Origin: Kiloniellaceae bacterium
GTDB lineage: Bacteria; Pseudomonadota; Alphaproteobacteria; Kiloniellales; J153
Reading direction: 5' to 3'
Assembly (NCBI GenBank): GCA_021776135.1
Contig: JAJFGL010000036.1
Span: 160,473-224,472, forward strand
DNA length: 64,000 nucleotides
The position numbers and the translations under genes were made by a program. Under the pieces are notes generated by a model. That model was not told the DNA's origin, did not search any database, and worked only from the letters and a program-made list of their open reading frames with translations. Positions 38,459 through 48,864 of this stretch are shown here, in pieces (position 1 is the first letter of the stretch; each line of letters opens with the position of its first letter).

Positions 38459-39694
38459 TTAGCGCCCCGGCGCGGGTATATGCGCCTGGGCGCGGGTCTC
38501 CTGGCCCAGGCGCTTAGGCACTTGGCGCGACAGCCAGGCGCCCCCCAACATGATGCCGGCGCTGGCCGAAAACACCGCCGGCAGGGCGAAAACCTGAAGA
38601 AGCAGCGCATACAAGGCCGGCATGGAAAGCCGCGCGGCATCCCGGTAGGTCGAATACACGGTGGTCATCTCGGCCCGCTCCCACGACCGCACGGAGCGCA
38701 TGAAGGGAACATTGCCGGCGCCGTCGACCATGCTCGCCCCGCCGGCGGCGGCGATCAGCAGACCGGCGCCCAGCCAGGGTATGGATGCCGTCAAGCCGAC
38801 CGCCGCGGTAAGGACCGCCGTCACCGCGAATCCCACCGCCAATAACCAGCGCAGACCGAAACGGCGGCCAAGCCAACCCCAGAAGGTCACCACGAACAAA
38901 AACGCCGAACCGGACGAGGAAATCAGGCCCCCGGCTTCCGCGCCGAGACCCGTGATGACCGCATAGATCGGCGCGTACATATAAAACATGCCCCACCAAC
39001 CGGCCCTTGCGGTGGCGAGAATCCAGGCCAGCACAAGGCGCGGTTGGGAAAAATAACGCCGGACGAAGAGGAAGGGATTCGCCGGCGGCGCCTTGCCCTT
39101 GGGCACCGCCGGGCTTTCCGTCGCCCGCAGAAACCAGAAATAGCCAAGTAATGCCAAAGCAGAGACACCGCTCGCGGCATAGGGCAACCAGCCGGCGACC
39201 CGGGTTTCCAGGTAAATGCCAAGCACCGGCCCAATCAGCCAACCGGCCCCGGAAAACAACATCCGCATCGGTTCGAAACGGGTGAAGGCCTGGCGCGGAA
39301 CGTGGTCGAGCACATAGAGATTGAGGCAAATCGACGCGCAGGTGGACCCGAACATATGAAGCGCGATGCCGGGGATCAGGGTCGCCACGCTGTGATACGC
39401 CAGCAAGGGCGCGGCGCCGACGAAACACAGGGCGCCCAGGGTGAGAGTCCAGCGGCGCTGAACGGTGCGGACCAGCCATGGCACGGCGAGGCTGCCCGCC
39501 AAGCCGGCGAGGCTGGCGGCGAGATAGAGGATGCTGACCTTCTGAATGTCGCCGAGCAGGTCATAGGCCTGTAGCGGCAAGACGGTCACGAGAATCGCGC
39601 GCGCCAGTGTATCCAGGGTAAACAGCACGATCAGCGCCGGGCCGCCGGCGCGCGCGACCTCGCCAATCCACGCGGGACCGTGCAGTTGCCTCAC
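38459..39694 (-). CDS. MFS transporter
   Basis: Polytopic, MFS-like loops (RQAFTRFEPMRMLFSGAGWLIGPVLG). Confidence 0.83.
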   Translation of the reverse strand: MRQLHGPAWIGEVARAGGPALIVLFTLDTLARAILVTVLPLQAYDLLGDIQKVSILYLAASLAGLAGSLAVPWLVRTVQRRWTLTLGALCFVGAAPLLAYHSVATLIPGIALHMFGSTCASICLNLYVLDHVPRQAFTRFEPMRMLFSGAGWLIGPVLGIYLETRVAGWLPYAASGVSALALLGYFWFLRATESPAVPKGKAPPANPFLFVRRYFSQPRLVLAWILATARAGWWGMFYMYAPIYAVITGLGAEAGGLISSSGSAFLFVVTFWGWLGRRFGLRWLLAVGFAVTAVLTAAVGLTASIPWLGAGLLIAAAGGASMVDGAGNVPFMRSVRSWERAEMTTVYSTYRDAARLSMPALYALLLQVFALPAVFSASAGIMLGGAWLSRQVPKRLGQETRAQAHIPAPGR

Positions 39695-39845
39695 TGAATA
39701 TTCTCCTTTAACGCAGAATAAGGCGCAAACAGGGCTTGGGCCACTCCGTTTCGCGCATGGCTGCCCAGCGCCCTCTTGGCCGCCATGGAATCACGCTTTT
39801 CCCCCAAGCCTTCCTTGACTAATTTGAGCGCCAGCTAATATAGAA

Positions 39846-40469
39846 ATGCGCATGCGCCGTTACTCTCTCATTGCCATAGCCGCCGCCGCGGTCGCCGTGG
39901 CCGCCGTCGCCGCGTGGCATCTGACCCCCATGCCGGGCGGAGGCGAAGAGGCATCCACTCAGGCGCCGGTGAAGATCGGCGGGCCCTTCGAAATGACCGC
40001 CCACACCGGCGAAAGCGTCACGGAGCGGAGCTTCGATGGCAAGTTTCGCCTGATTTTTTTCGGTTACACTTTCTGTCCGGACGTATGTCCGACGACCTTG
40101 AACAGCGTGGCGTTGACCCTGGATGCTTTAGGTGACAATGCGGCCGCCGTCCAAGCCCTCTTCATCACCGTCGATCCGGCCCGCGACACGCCGGAGGTTC
40201 TGGCCGAATACACCGCCGCTTTTCACCCGGATATTCTCGGCCTCAGCGGATCGCCCGAACAGACAACCGCCATCGCCAAGTCCTACAAAGCCTATTTCGC
40301 CAGGGTCGAAGACGGCGATAACGATCCCGAGGCCTACCTGATGGATCACACGGTGTTCATTTACCTCATGGGCCGCGACGGCGAGTTTCTAAGCTTGTTC
40401 TCTTATCCCGCCGACCCGCAAGACATGGCCACGAAGATCGCCGCGTTTTTGAATCGAACAACCAGTTGA
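39846..40469 (+). CDS. SCO1/SenC family copper protein
   Basis: FFGYTFCPDVCPTTLNSV; DHTVFIYLMGRDGEF. Confidence 0.93.
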   Translation: MRMRRYSLIAIAAAAVAVAAVAAWHLTPMPGGGEEASTQAPVKIGGPFEMTAHTGESVTERSFDGKFRLIFFGYTFCPDVCPTTLNSVALTLDALGDNAAAVQALFITVDPARDTPEVLAEYTAAFHPDILGLSGSPEQTTAIAKSYKAYFARVEDGDNDPEAYLMDHTVFIYLMGRDGEFLSLFSYPADPQDMATKIAAFLNRTTS

Positions 40470-40483
40470 CCTAAGAGACGAAC

Positions 40484-40984
40484 ATGAAACGACAGATAAT
40501 CGCCACCGCGTTCTTTCTGGCCGCCGTGGTTTGCGGGCCGGTCCTGGCGGACGAAGTCACTGCCGGAGATTTGACCTTGCAGCAAGCTTGGGCACGCGCC
40601 TCGATCGGCACGGCCAAGGCAGGCGCAGCCTATTTGACTATCGTCAATAACGGCGATGAGGTTGACCGGCTGCTTGCGGTCGCCACGCCGGCCGCCAAGG
40701 TGACGCAGCTACACACCAACCTCATGAAAGACGGGCTCATGAAAATGCGCCGGGTCGAGGCTCTGGAAGTCGCCCCCGGCGAACCCGCCGTCTTGCGGCC
40801 AGGCGGGCTGCATATCATGCTCATGGGGCTCAAGGCGCCGCTGCGCGAGGGCAAGGTCTTTACGCTGCTGCTCACCTTCGAGAAGGCCGGCCGGGTTGAA
40901 GTTCCGGTCCGGATAGAAGCTCCGGCGGCCATGGAGCCCAGCCCCGATTCAGCCGTGCGGGGAGATCACGTCCAAGGTTCTTAA
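40484..40984 (+). CDS. PCu(A)C family periplasmic copper chaperone
   Basis: QAWARAS..AKAGAAYLTIVNNGDEVDRLLAV; HTNLMKDGLMKMR; HIMLMGLKAPLREG. Confidence 0.93.
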   Translation: MKRQIIATAFFLAAVVCGPVLADEVTAGDLTLQQAWARASIGTAKAGAAYLTIVNNGDEVDRLLAVATPAAKVTQLHTNLMKDGLMKMRRVEALEVAPGEPAVLRPGGLHIMLMGLKAPLREGKVFTLLLTFEKAGRVEVPVRIEAPAAMEPSPDSAVRGDHVQGS

Positions 40985-40994
40985 CGGCCCTCAT

Positions 40995-42122
40995 TCAACG
41001 CAGGCGGTCTATGATCGCATAGAGCGCGTCCAAGTTAGCGCCGCCGAGCTTACGGCTGCGTTCCGGCGACCAGCCTTCGGCCGCGTGCGGCGTTTCCAAG
41101 GTATCGTTGAATGGCATTTCCAAGGTCATGGAGAGGCACCCGAAAGACTCGGCGATGTACTTGCCGCACATCCTGGTGTTGGCCTTGCCGGGAGCCGGAC
41201 TCCAATCGCCGCGCTCGATCTGGAAATCCGGGCTGACCTGCTTGAGAGCATTCTTGTAGCCTTGTAGAAGATCGCCCAGACGATCGCTCCAACTCGGAAT
41301 ACCTCCGGGACCGATCAGGAAATTGAAGTGCCGGACCTCGTCGCCGTGCACGTCGAGGCAGAAATCGACACCGGTTTCGCGCATCTTGTTCCGCACTAGA
41401 AACACTTCAGGGCTTTTATCCAGGCTCGGATCCAGCCATTGCCGGTTGAGATCGGTGCCTATGGCGTTGCCGCGCAGGTGGCCACGCCGGCTGCCGTCCG
41501 GGTTCATGTTCGGAACAACATAAAAGACCGCCTTGCCGAGCAGTTCGCGAGATACAGGATCGTCTTCGTCCAGCAAGCGGGCGAGGAATCCCTCCATCCA
41601 CCACTCGGCCATGGTTTCCCCGCAGTGTTGCCGGGCGATAATCCAGCACGTCTTTTTCCCCGCGTCGTCGTCGCCGATCCGCAGAAGGTCCATGTCCTGT
41701 CCGTCGAGGGTCGAACCCAGCACGCTCAAGCGCACGCGCGCGGACCCCTGCGCGTCCGCGATCAAGTCCGCGTGGCGTTCCATGGAATAGGGAGCGAAAT
41801 ACGCGAAGTAGATCGAATCCGCCGCCGGAGTGTGGTGGATCGTGAGCGTCTTACCGTCATAGTCGGTTTCGACCCGGAACCAGGTCTCGCGATCTACCGA
41901 GGCTACCGCCCGATAGTCGCGCCAGCCATCCGCATAGGACGAAGCGCCAGCGTTGGTCAGCTTTAACTCACAAGCCTGCCCCGCCGCGCCGGTTAGGCGA
42001 AAATAAAACCACTGATAGTACTCGGCACCGTTGTCCTTTTGGATTTCAAGCCGGATATCGGTGGAATCTTCGCAGGCAAGACATGCGATGTTGCCGCCAT
42101 CGAAACTGCTGCTGATCTTCAC
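40995..42122 (-). CDS. M14 family, cytosolic-carboxypeptidase-like metallopeptidase
   Basis: YQWFYFRLTGA; Zn ligands RQHCGETMAEW and DVHGD; TLEMPFND; GTG start at 42122 fits VKISSSFDGGN. Confidence 0.88.
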   Translation of the reverse strand: MKISSSFDGGNIACLACEDSTDIRLEIQKDNGAEYYQWFYFRLTGAAGQACELKLTNAGASSYADGWRDYRAVASVDRETWFRVETDYDGKTLTIHHTPAADSIYFAYFAPYSMERHADLIADAQGSARVRLSVLGSTLDGQDMDLLRIGDDDAGKKTCWIIARQHCGETMAEWWMEGFLARLLDEDDPVSRELLGKAVFYVVPNMNPDGSRRGHLRGNAIGTDLNRQWLDPSLDKSPEVFLVRNKMRETGVDFCLDVHGDEVRHFNFLIGPGGIPSWSDRLGDLLQGYKNALKQVSPDFQIERGDWSPAPGKANTRMCGKYIAESFGCLSMTLEMPFNDTLETPHAAEGWSPERSRKLGGANLDALYAIIDRLR

Positions 42123-42135
42123 GGCGAAACTCCCA

Positions 42136-43767
42136 TCACCCGATATTGAATTTGGCGAAAAAATCGTTGCCCTTGTCGTCGATGGCAATGAAGGCGGGGA
42201 AGTTTTCGATCTCGATGCGCCAGATCGCTTCCATACCGAATTCCGGGTAGGCAACGGTCTCGACCTTCTTGATGCAATCCTGCGCCAGACGCGCGCCCGG
42301 CCCGCCGACGGAGGCCAGATAAAAACCGCCGTGTTTCTTGCAGGCCACCCGGACTTGCGGGCTGCGATTGCCCTTCCCCAGGCTGATCATGGAACCGCCG
42401 GCGGATTGCAGCGCATCCATGTAGCTATCCATGCGCCCCGAGGTCGTCGGCCCGAAGGAACCGGTGGCATAGCCTTCCGGGGTCTTGGCCGGACCGGCGT
42501 AGTAGATCGGAAAATCGCGGAAGTAATCGGGCAAGGGCTGACCCGATTCCATGACCGAAAGCACCTTGGCGTGAGCCATGTCGCGCGCGACGGTCAAGGA
42601 ACCTCTGAGCGATAAACGGGTGCCGACCGGGTGCTTGGTCAGCTCCGCCAAGGTCGCCGCCATGGGCTGGCGCAGGTCGATCTTAACCGGCGCATCGACC
42701 AGGGAATCCTGATCGACATCGGGCAGATACTTGGCCGGATCGGTTTCCAGGGCTTCCAGGAACACCCCTTCGGCGGTGATTTTGCCCAGGGCCTGGCGGT
42801 CGGCGGAGCAGGAAACGCCGATTCCAATCGGCAGGCTGGCGCCGTGGCGCGGCAGGCAGATAACGCGCACGTCGTGGCAGAAATACTTACCGCCGAACTG
42901 CGCCCCGATGCCCATATTCTGTGTCATCTCGAAAATCGCCGCCTCCATCTCCAAATCGCGTATGGCGTGGGGCTGGCCCGTGCCCTGGGTGGGCAGGCTG
43001 TCGAGGTAGCGGCAGGACGCCAGCTTTACCGTCTTCAGGGTCATCTCGGCGCTGGTCCCGCCGATGACCACCGCCAGGTGATAAGGCGGGCAAGCGGCGG
43101 TGCCGAGGGAGCGGATTTTCTCGTCCAGAAACGGCATCATCTTTTCCTTGTTCAAAAGCGCGGGCGTGCCCTGATACAGGAAAGTCTTGTTGGCCGAGCC
43201 GCCGCCCTTGGCCAGGAACAGAAACTTGTAGGCGTCCTCGCCCTCGGAATAAATCTCGATCTGGGCCGGCAGGTTGTTGCCGCTATTGGCGCCTTCAAAG
43301 GCGGACATGGGGATTTGCTGGCTGTAACGCAGGTTCTTGTTCATATAAGCGTCGCGCACGCCGCCGCTCAGGGCGGCTTCGTCGCCGCCCTCGGTCCAGA
43401 CCCGGCGGCCCTTCTTGGCCATGACGATCGCGGTGCCGGTATCCTGGCACATGGGCAAGATGCCGCCGGCCGAGATGTTGGCGTTCTTCAACAGCTCGAA
43501 GGCAACGAAACGGTCCTGGGGCGAAGCCTCGGGATCGTCCAGGATCTTGCGCAACTGGCTCAAGTGACCGGGCCGCAGCAGGTGATTGATGTCGGCGAAG
43601 GCTTGCTCCGCCAGGGCGCGCAGGGCCTCCGGCGCGACCTTCAGGATGGTCTGACCATGGAAGCTATCGGTTTCCACGCCACTGTCCGACAGCTTGCGGT
43701 AGGGGGTGTTATCCTCCCCGAGGGGAAACATAGAGACGTGATCCGCAACTTCAGCCGCATTCGTCAT
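42136..43767 (-). CDS. fumA: class I fumarate hydratase, single-chain
   Basis: [68 protein letters not shown]. Confidence 0.95.
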   Translation of the reverse strand: MTNAAEVADHVSMFPLGEDNTPYRKLSDSGVETDSFHGQTILKVAPEALRALAEQAFADINHLLRPGHLSQLRKILDDPEASPQDRFVAFELLKNANISAGGILPMCQDTGTAIVMAKKGRRVWTEGGDEAALSGGVRDAYMNKNLRYSQQIPMSAFEGANSGNNLPAQIEIYSEGEDAYKFLFLAKGGGSANKTFLYQGTPALLNKEKMMPFLDEKIRSLGTAACPPYHLAVVIGGTSAEMTLKTVKLASCRYLDSLPTQGTGQPHAIRDLEMEAAIFEMTQNMGIGAQFGGKYFCHDVRVICLPRHGASLPIGIGVSCSADRQALGKITAEGVFLEALETDPAKYLPDVDQDSLVDAPVKIDLRQPMAATLAELTKHPVGTRLSLRGSLTVARDMAHAKVLSVMESGQPLPDYFRDFPIYYAGPAKTPEGYATGSFGPTTSGRMDSYMDALQSAGGSMISLGKGNRSPQVRVACKKHGGFYLASVGGPGARLAQDCIKKVETVAYPEFGMEAIWRIEIENFPAFIAIDDKGNDFFAKFNIG

Positions 43768-43893
43768 TTTCTTCTCCGATCTTCGCCAAGCCGATTGCAG
43801 CATAACGAGGCGCGCCGCGTCTTCTCAAGCGCATTGCGATGGCCGGAAACCCGTGCCATTACCCCCTGGCCGAATAAACCGGGAGCAATCGAG

Positions 43894-44931
43894 GTGTCCA
43901 AGGGAAGTATAAACACGGTCGCCTATCATCCGGCCGGGATGCCGGAGCCGGGCAGGCTCGAGACCCTGGCCGAGGGCGTGCATTGGCTGCGTATGCCCCT
44001 GCCCTTCGCCCTCGACCACATCAACCTTTGGATTCTCGATGAGGACGACGGCTGCACCCTGGTCGATTGCGGCCTGGCGACGGCCGAAACCCGCGCTGCC
44101 TGGGAGGCCGTGTTCCGCGATCCCGCCTTCAAAGGCCCGGTCCGGCGGGTGATCGCCACTCACTACCACCCGGATCACCTGGGCCTGGCGGGCTGGCTGT
44201 GCGAACGCTGGGGCGTGCCGCTGCTCATGACCCAGGCGGAGTGGCTGACCGGGCGCATGACCGCGCTCGATAGCCCGGCGAGTCTCGCTTCCAAGCAGAT
44301 CGCGTTTTACCGGGCCGCGGGCTGTGGCGAGGATTTCTTGGGCGCGGTCGCGGCGCGGGGCAATGCCTACGCCGGCCGCATCGATCCCATCCCCGCCGAA
44401 TTCAGGCGCCTGCGCCATGACGATATCTTGGATATCGGCGGGCGCGGCTGGCGGATCATGGTCGGGCGCGGCCACGCGCCGGAACATGCGACCCTCTATT
44501 GCGCTGAGTTGGGCCTGCTGATTTCCGGCGATCAAATCCTGCCGCGCATTTCGCCCAATGTCGGGGTCTGGGCCAACGAGCCGGAGGCCGAACCCCTGAG
44601 CGATTTTCTGGACTCCCTGGAAATCTTCAAGGCCCTGCCCGCCGGCACCCTGGTCCTGCCCTCCCACGACCGGCCCTTTCACGGCCTGCACACTCGGCTT
44701 GACGATCTCGCGGCCCATCACGAAACCCGCCTGGGCGACCTGCTGGCCGCCCTCGGAGAGCCCATGACCGCCATGGAAGTGGCGCCGGCCTTGTTCCGCC
44801 GCAAACTCGATCATCACCAGACCGGCTTCGCCGTCGGTGAGGTCTTGGCGCATCTGCACCTGCTGCGTACCCGGGGACAGGTGGCGCGCGATCTAGGGGC
44901 CGACGGCATTCACCGCTATCGATCCGCCTAA
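43894..44931 (+). CDS. MBL-fold metallo-hydrolase
   Basis: THYHPDHLGLAGWL; GHAPEHATLYC; LPSHDRPFHGLHTR; GTG start. Confidence 0.88.
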   Translation: MSKGSINTVAYHPAGMPEPGRLETLAEGVHWLRMPLPFALDHINLWILDEDDGCTLVDCGLATAETRAAWEAVFRDPAFKGPVRRVIATHYHPDHLGLAGWLCERWGVPLLMTQAEWLTGRMTALDSPASLASKQIAFYRAAGCGEDFLGAVAARGNAYAGRIDPIPAEFRRLRHDDILDIGGRGWRIMVGRGHAPEHATLYCAELGLLISGDQILPRISPNVGVWANEPEAEPLSDFLDSLEIFKALPAGTLVLPSHDRPFHGLHTRLDDLAAHHETRLGDLLAALGEPMTAMEVAPALFRRKLDHHQTGFAVGEVLAHLHLLRTRGQVARDLGADGIHRYRSA

Positions 44932-45626
44932 CCCAAAACACTCTCAAGATCGGCGATACTGTCGAAGACATGATCGGCCAGGGCCGACAAGTCGCTTCGC
45001 GACCCGGTTCCGGTCAGCACCCCGATGGCCAGGCCCACGCCCGCCGCCCGGCCCATTTCCAGGTCGTGAATATTGTCACCGACCACCGCGATCTCAGCGA
45101 CAGGAAGGCCGGATTCCCCGGCAAAGCCATGAACCATGCCCGGTCCCGGCTTGACGCCGTGGCCGCTATCGTAACCGGCTAGAAAGTCGAAATGCCCGAG
45201 GACATCGAAACGGCCCAAGGTCGATTCGATCCCCGCCTCGCTATCGCTGGTCGCGATGCCCAGGATCAGGCCGCGCGCCTTGAGCTGGGTCAGGGTTGGC
45301 GACAAATCCGGCACCGGCACCGCGCCGTGGCGCCCGTGGTCCAGAAAGATACCCTCGATGAGCGCCACCAACTCGTCGAGATTCCAGTCCGGCACTTGGG
45401 CGCACCATGCGCTCGCGATCTCGACATTGGTGCCGGCCGCCAACAAGGCGTTGCCGGTCATCTGCTTGGTATCGGGATCGTAACCGCCGGCGCGCAGAAG
45501 GTGCCCGCATAGGTCCGGATCGCCGCGCGCCACGGCCAGAGCGGCGGCCCGGTTGGCCGGTATCCAGGTCGCCGTGTAGTCGAGCAAGGTGCCGTCTTTG
45601 TCGAAAAGGATGCCGCGTATGGCCAT
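44928..45626 (-). CDS. HAD family hydrolase (phosphoglycolate-phosphatase-like)
   Basis: ILFDKDGTLLDYTATW; GIATSDSEAGI; VVGDNIHDLEMG. Confidence 0.92.
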   Translation of the reverse strand: MAIRGILFDKDGTLLDYTATWIPANRAAALAVARGDPDLCGHLLRAGGYDPDTKQMTGNALLAAGTNVEIASAWCAQVPDWNLDELVALIEGIFLDHGRHGAVPVPDLSPTLTQLKARGLILGIATSDSEAGIESTLGRFDVLGHFDFLAGYDSGHGVKPGPGMVHGFAGESGLPVAEIAVVGDNIHDLEMGRAAGVGLAIGVLTGTGSRSDLSALADHVFDSIADLESVLG

Positions 45627-45634
45627 GATGTTTT

Positions 45635-46855
45635 TTAGGCTGGGCTAGGCGGTTGTTCGGCCAAGCTGGCCTGGCGCAAGATGCCCCGGTAGATTTCCTC
45701 GTCCCCGCACACCCCGACCAGCTTACCCTCCTCGACCAGGGCGACCGGGTGGCCGCTGGCTTGGCGCAGGCGGATCGCGCCGTGCATGGACATATCCACC
45801 GGCCCGACGATGAGGGCGGCGCCGACGATGGCCAGGTTGTCGAGAGCTTGCGCGTCGGCGTCGGGATCGAAGGTCATTATCTTTCCGGCCCGGCCGTCAA
45901 GGGTCACCCCTTGGGGCGCGCCTTCGCTGTCGAGGGTCACCCGGAAGCGCCCATGGCGGTCCAGAAGCACGGCATCGCCATCGCGTTTCAAATCGTCGAG
46001 AGCGGTCATGAGCGAGGCGCCGCGCAGCACGTTCAGGGGATTCATATGGGCGACGAACTCGGCCACGTATTCATTAGCCGGGTTGAGCACGATTTCCTCC
46101 GGCTCACCGTATTGCACGATCCGGCCACCCTCCATGATCGCAATGTGGGTGCCGATCTTCAAGGCTTCGTCGAGATCGTGGCTGACGAATATTATGGTCT
46201 TGCGCAGCGAGCGTTGCAGATCCAGCAACTCATCCTGCAAGTGGTTGCGGATCAGGGGATCGAGGGCCGAAAACGGTTCGTCCATAAGCAGGATATCGGC
46301 GTCGGTGGCGAAGGCGCGCGCCAGTCCCACACGCTGCTGCATACCGCCCGACAACTCGTGCGCGTACTTGTCCTTCCACTGGTCCAGGCTGACGAGTTTC
46401 AATTTTTCCTCGACAATGCGCGTGCGCTCCGCCTTGGACATGCCGCGCAATTCCAAGCCGAAGCCGACGTTCTCCGCCACCGTGCGCCAGGGCAGCAGGG
46501 CGAACTGCTGAAACACCATGGCGATGCGGTTCATGCGCAGGCGGCGCAGGGTCGCGGCATCGCAGGAGGCGACATCGATGGCCACCTCGCCGTCCTTAAC
46601 CAGAACCTGCCCCCGGCTGACTTGGTTCAATCCATTGACACAGCGCAACAACGTGGACTTGCCGGAACCGGACAGGCCCATGAGGACGCAGACCTCGCCC
46701 TCCTCGATGGAAATCGAGGCCCCGGCGACGCCAACCACATGTCCGGTCTCGGCCAAAATCGCATCGCGGCCGCCGCCTTGGTCAAGCATCTCCAAGGCGC
46801 GCGCGGGTTCCTTGCCGAAGATGACATCGACATCGCGGAACTCAACGGCGGCCAT
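45635..46855 (-). CDS. choV: choline/betaine ABC transporter ATP-binding protein
   Basis: LMGLSGSGKSTLLRCVNGL; LSGGMQQRVGLARA; C-terminal CBS-like region. Confidence 0.9.
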   Translation of the reverse strand: MAAVEFRDVDVIFGKEPARALEMLDQGGGRDAILAETGHVVGVAGASISIEEGEVCVLMGLSGSGKSTLLRCVNGLNQVSRGQVLVKDGEVAIDVASCDAATLRRLRMNRIAMVFQQFALLPWRTVAENVGFGLELRGMSKAERTRIVEEKLKLVSLDQWKDKYAHELSGGMQQRVGLARAFATDADILLMDEPFSALDPLIRNHLQDELLDLQRSLRKTIIFVSHDLDEALKIGTHIAIMEGGRIVQYGEPEEIVLNPANEYVAEFVAHMNPLNVLRGASLMTALDDLKRDGDAVLLDRHGRFRVTLDSEGAPQGVTLDGRAGKIMTFDPDADAQALDNLAIVGAALIVGPVDMSMHGAIRLRQASGHPVALVEEGKLVGVCGDEEIYRGILRQASLAEQPPSPA

Positions 46856-46858
46856 GGC

Positions 46859-47707
46859 TCAAGACCCCTCGCTCTTGGGGTCGCTGCGCTTGCAGATACG
46901 ATCGAGCAGGATGGCGACGATGACGATGGCGAGGCCGGCCTCGAAGCCCTTGGCGATGTTAACCGTGTTCAAGGCCCGCACCACCGGCTTGCCCAGGCCG
47001 TCGGCGCCGACCAGGGCGGCGATCACGACCATGGACAGGGACAGCATGATGCACTGGGTCAGGCCGGCCATGATGGTCGGCGTGGCGTGGGGCAACTCAA
47101 CCTTCCAGAGTAACTGGCTCTTGGTGGCGCCGAAGGACTCGCCGGCCTCGATCAGAGGCTTGGGCACCGAGGAAACGCCCAGATGAGTGAGGCGGATAGG
47201 CGCGGGTATGGCGAAGATCACGGTCGAGATCAAACCCGGCACCACACCCAGGCCAAAAAGTATCAAGGTCGGAATCAGATAGACGAAGGTTGGGATCGTT
47301 TGCATCAAGTCCAAGACCGGGCGCAGACCCGTGTACAGCCAGGGCCGGTGCGCGGCGGCGATACCCACCGGCACCCCGACCGCCATGCACACCGCGGTCG
47401 AGAACACGACCAGAGACAAGGTCTCGATGGTTTCGTCCCAATAACCGAGATTGATAATCAGCAGCAGAGCCGCGGCCATGCCCAGGGCCATCTTCCAGGA
47501 GCGGTGCAGGCCGTAAGCCAAGGCCGCGATCGCGGCCACGACGATGAGTGGCGGGAACCATTGCAGGACATCGATCAAGCCTTCGATCAGAAAGCTCAAT
47601 ACATCGGCGATCAGATCGAAAACCCAGGCCGCGTGATCGTTCAGTAAATCAACGAGGCCACGAATCCACTTACCCAGCGGGATCTTATTGTCGGTCAGCC
47701 ACTCCAT
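46859..47707 (-). CDS. choW: choline ABC transporter permease
   Basis: ProW-type permease; QTIPTFVYLIPTLILFGLGVVPGLISTVIFAIPAPIRLTHLG. Confidence 0.92.
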   Translation of the reverse strand: MEWLTDNKIPLGKWIRGLVDLLNDHAAWVFDLIADVLSFLIEGLIDVLQWFPPLIVVAAIAALAYGLHRSWKMALGMAAALLLIINLGYWDETIETLSLVVFSTAVCMAVGVPVGIAAAHRPWLYTGLRPVLDLMQTIPTFVYLIPTLILFGLGVVPGLISTVIFAIPAPIRLTHLGVSSVPKPLIEAGESFGATKSQLLWKVELPHATPTIMAGLTQCIMLSLSMVVIAALVGADGLGKPVVRALNTVNIAKGFEAGLAIVIVAILLDRICKRSDPKSEGS

Positions 47708-47774
47708 GACGCCCCCGGAATAGGAGAACGCGGCCGGCCCCGGCAGGTTCCGGCCGCGTTCATATCGCTGTTAC

Positions 47775-48725
47775 TCAGAGGCCCAGGTGCGACTTGGCGG
47801 CCGCCAGGCCGTTCTTGCCGTCCAGGGTCGTGACCCCGGCCAGCCAGGTGTTCAAAACGCCGGAGTTCTTCTTCAGCCAGGCCGTGGCCGCGTCGTCCGG
47901 CTCCTCGCCGTCGTTCAGGATCGCCCCCATGATTTCGTTTTCCATGGCCAGGGTGAAGACCTGATTGGCCAGCAGCTTGCCGACGTTCGGACAATCGGCG
48001 CTATAGCCCTTGCGGGTATTGGTGAAGACCGAGGCGCCGCCCAGATTGGGTCCGAACCAATCGTCGCCGCCGGTCAGATAGGCCAGATCGAAGTTGGCGT
48101 TCATGGGATGAGGTTCCCAACCCAGGAACACCACATGATCCTTGCCACGTATGGAGCGGGCAACCTGGGCCAACATGCCTTGCTCCGAGGATTCCACGAC
48201 CTCGAAGCCCTTCAGGCCGAAGGCATCGTCGTCGATCATCTGCTGGATCAGGCGGTTGCCGTCGTTGCCCGGCTCGATGCCGTAGATCTTGCCGTCCAAT
48301 TTGTCCTTGAACTTGGCGATATCGGCGAAGCTCTTCAGGCCGGCGGCCGCCGTCGCCTTATCCACCGCCAGGGTGTATTTCGCCCCCTCCAAGTTAGGTT
48401 TCTTGAGCACCGCGACCGAGCCGTCGTCGCGGTAAGGCGCCAGATCGGCCTCCATGGTCGGCATCCAGTTACCCAGGAAAACGTCGATATCGCCGTTCTT
48501 CATGCTGGCATAGGTTACCGGCACCGAGAGAATCTGGGCCTTGGGGCTGTAACCGAGACCTTCGAGGATTACCGAGGTCGCCGCCGTGGTGGCCGTGATA
48601 TCGGTCCAGCCCACATCCGAGAACCGCACTTCCTTGCACGATGCCGGATCGGCCGCCTGGGCCGCCGGGGAGGCCAGCAAGGCACCGGTGATGGCGCTCA
48701 GGACTAAAATTTTTCGAATAGTCAT
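47775..48725 (-). CDS. choX: choline ABC transporter substrate-binding protein
   Basis: Signal peptide; RFSDVGWTDITATTAATSVILEGLGY; VFLGWEPHPMN. Confidence 0.92.
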   Translation of the reverse strand: MTIRKILVLSAITGALLASPAAQAADPASCKEVRFSDVGWTDITATTAATSVILEGLGYSPKAQILSVPVTYASMKNGDIDVFLGNWMPTMEADLAPYRDDGSVAVLKKPNLEGAKYTLAVDKATAAAGLKSFADIAKFKDKLDGKIYGIEPGNDGNRLIQQMIDDDAFGLKGFEVVESSEQGMLAQVARSIRGKDHVVFLGWEPHPMNANFDLAYLTGGDDWFGPNLGGASVFTNTRKGYSADCPNVGKLLANQVFTLAMENEIMGAILNDGEEPDDAATAWLKKNSGVLNTWLAGVTTLDGKNGLAAAKSHLGL

Positions 48726-48864
48726 AGGTATTTGCCTCCTGCTTTTTTTGTTTCGATCCGCCGCCTAGGCGTAGTCATCGTGAATTGAACGGCGAAATCC
48801 TCCTAAGATCAATGACAAAGCGTCCCGCGATGCGAAGCTTGCCGGTCAGCGCCGATTTCAAGCT

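Noticed and set aside
42631-43893. N-terminal extension of the MBL ORF 42631..44931
   Set aside because: This part is antisense to fumA; the real MBL protein most likely starts at GTG 43894.
45653-47113. Long plus-strand ORF (486 aa) opposite choV/choW
   Set aside because: Same reasoning: mirror ORF of a real coding region.
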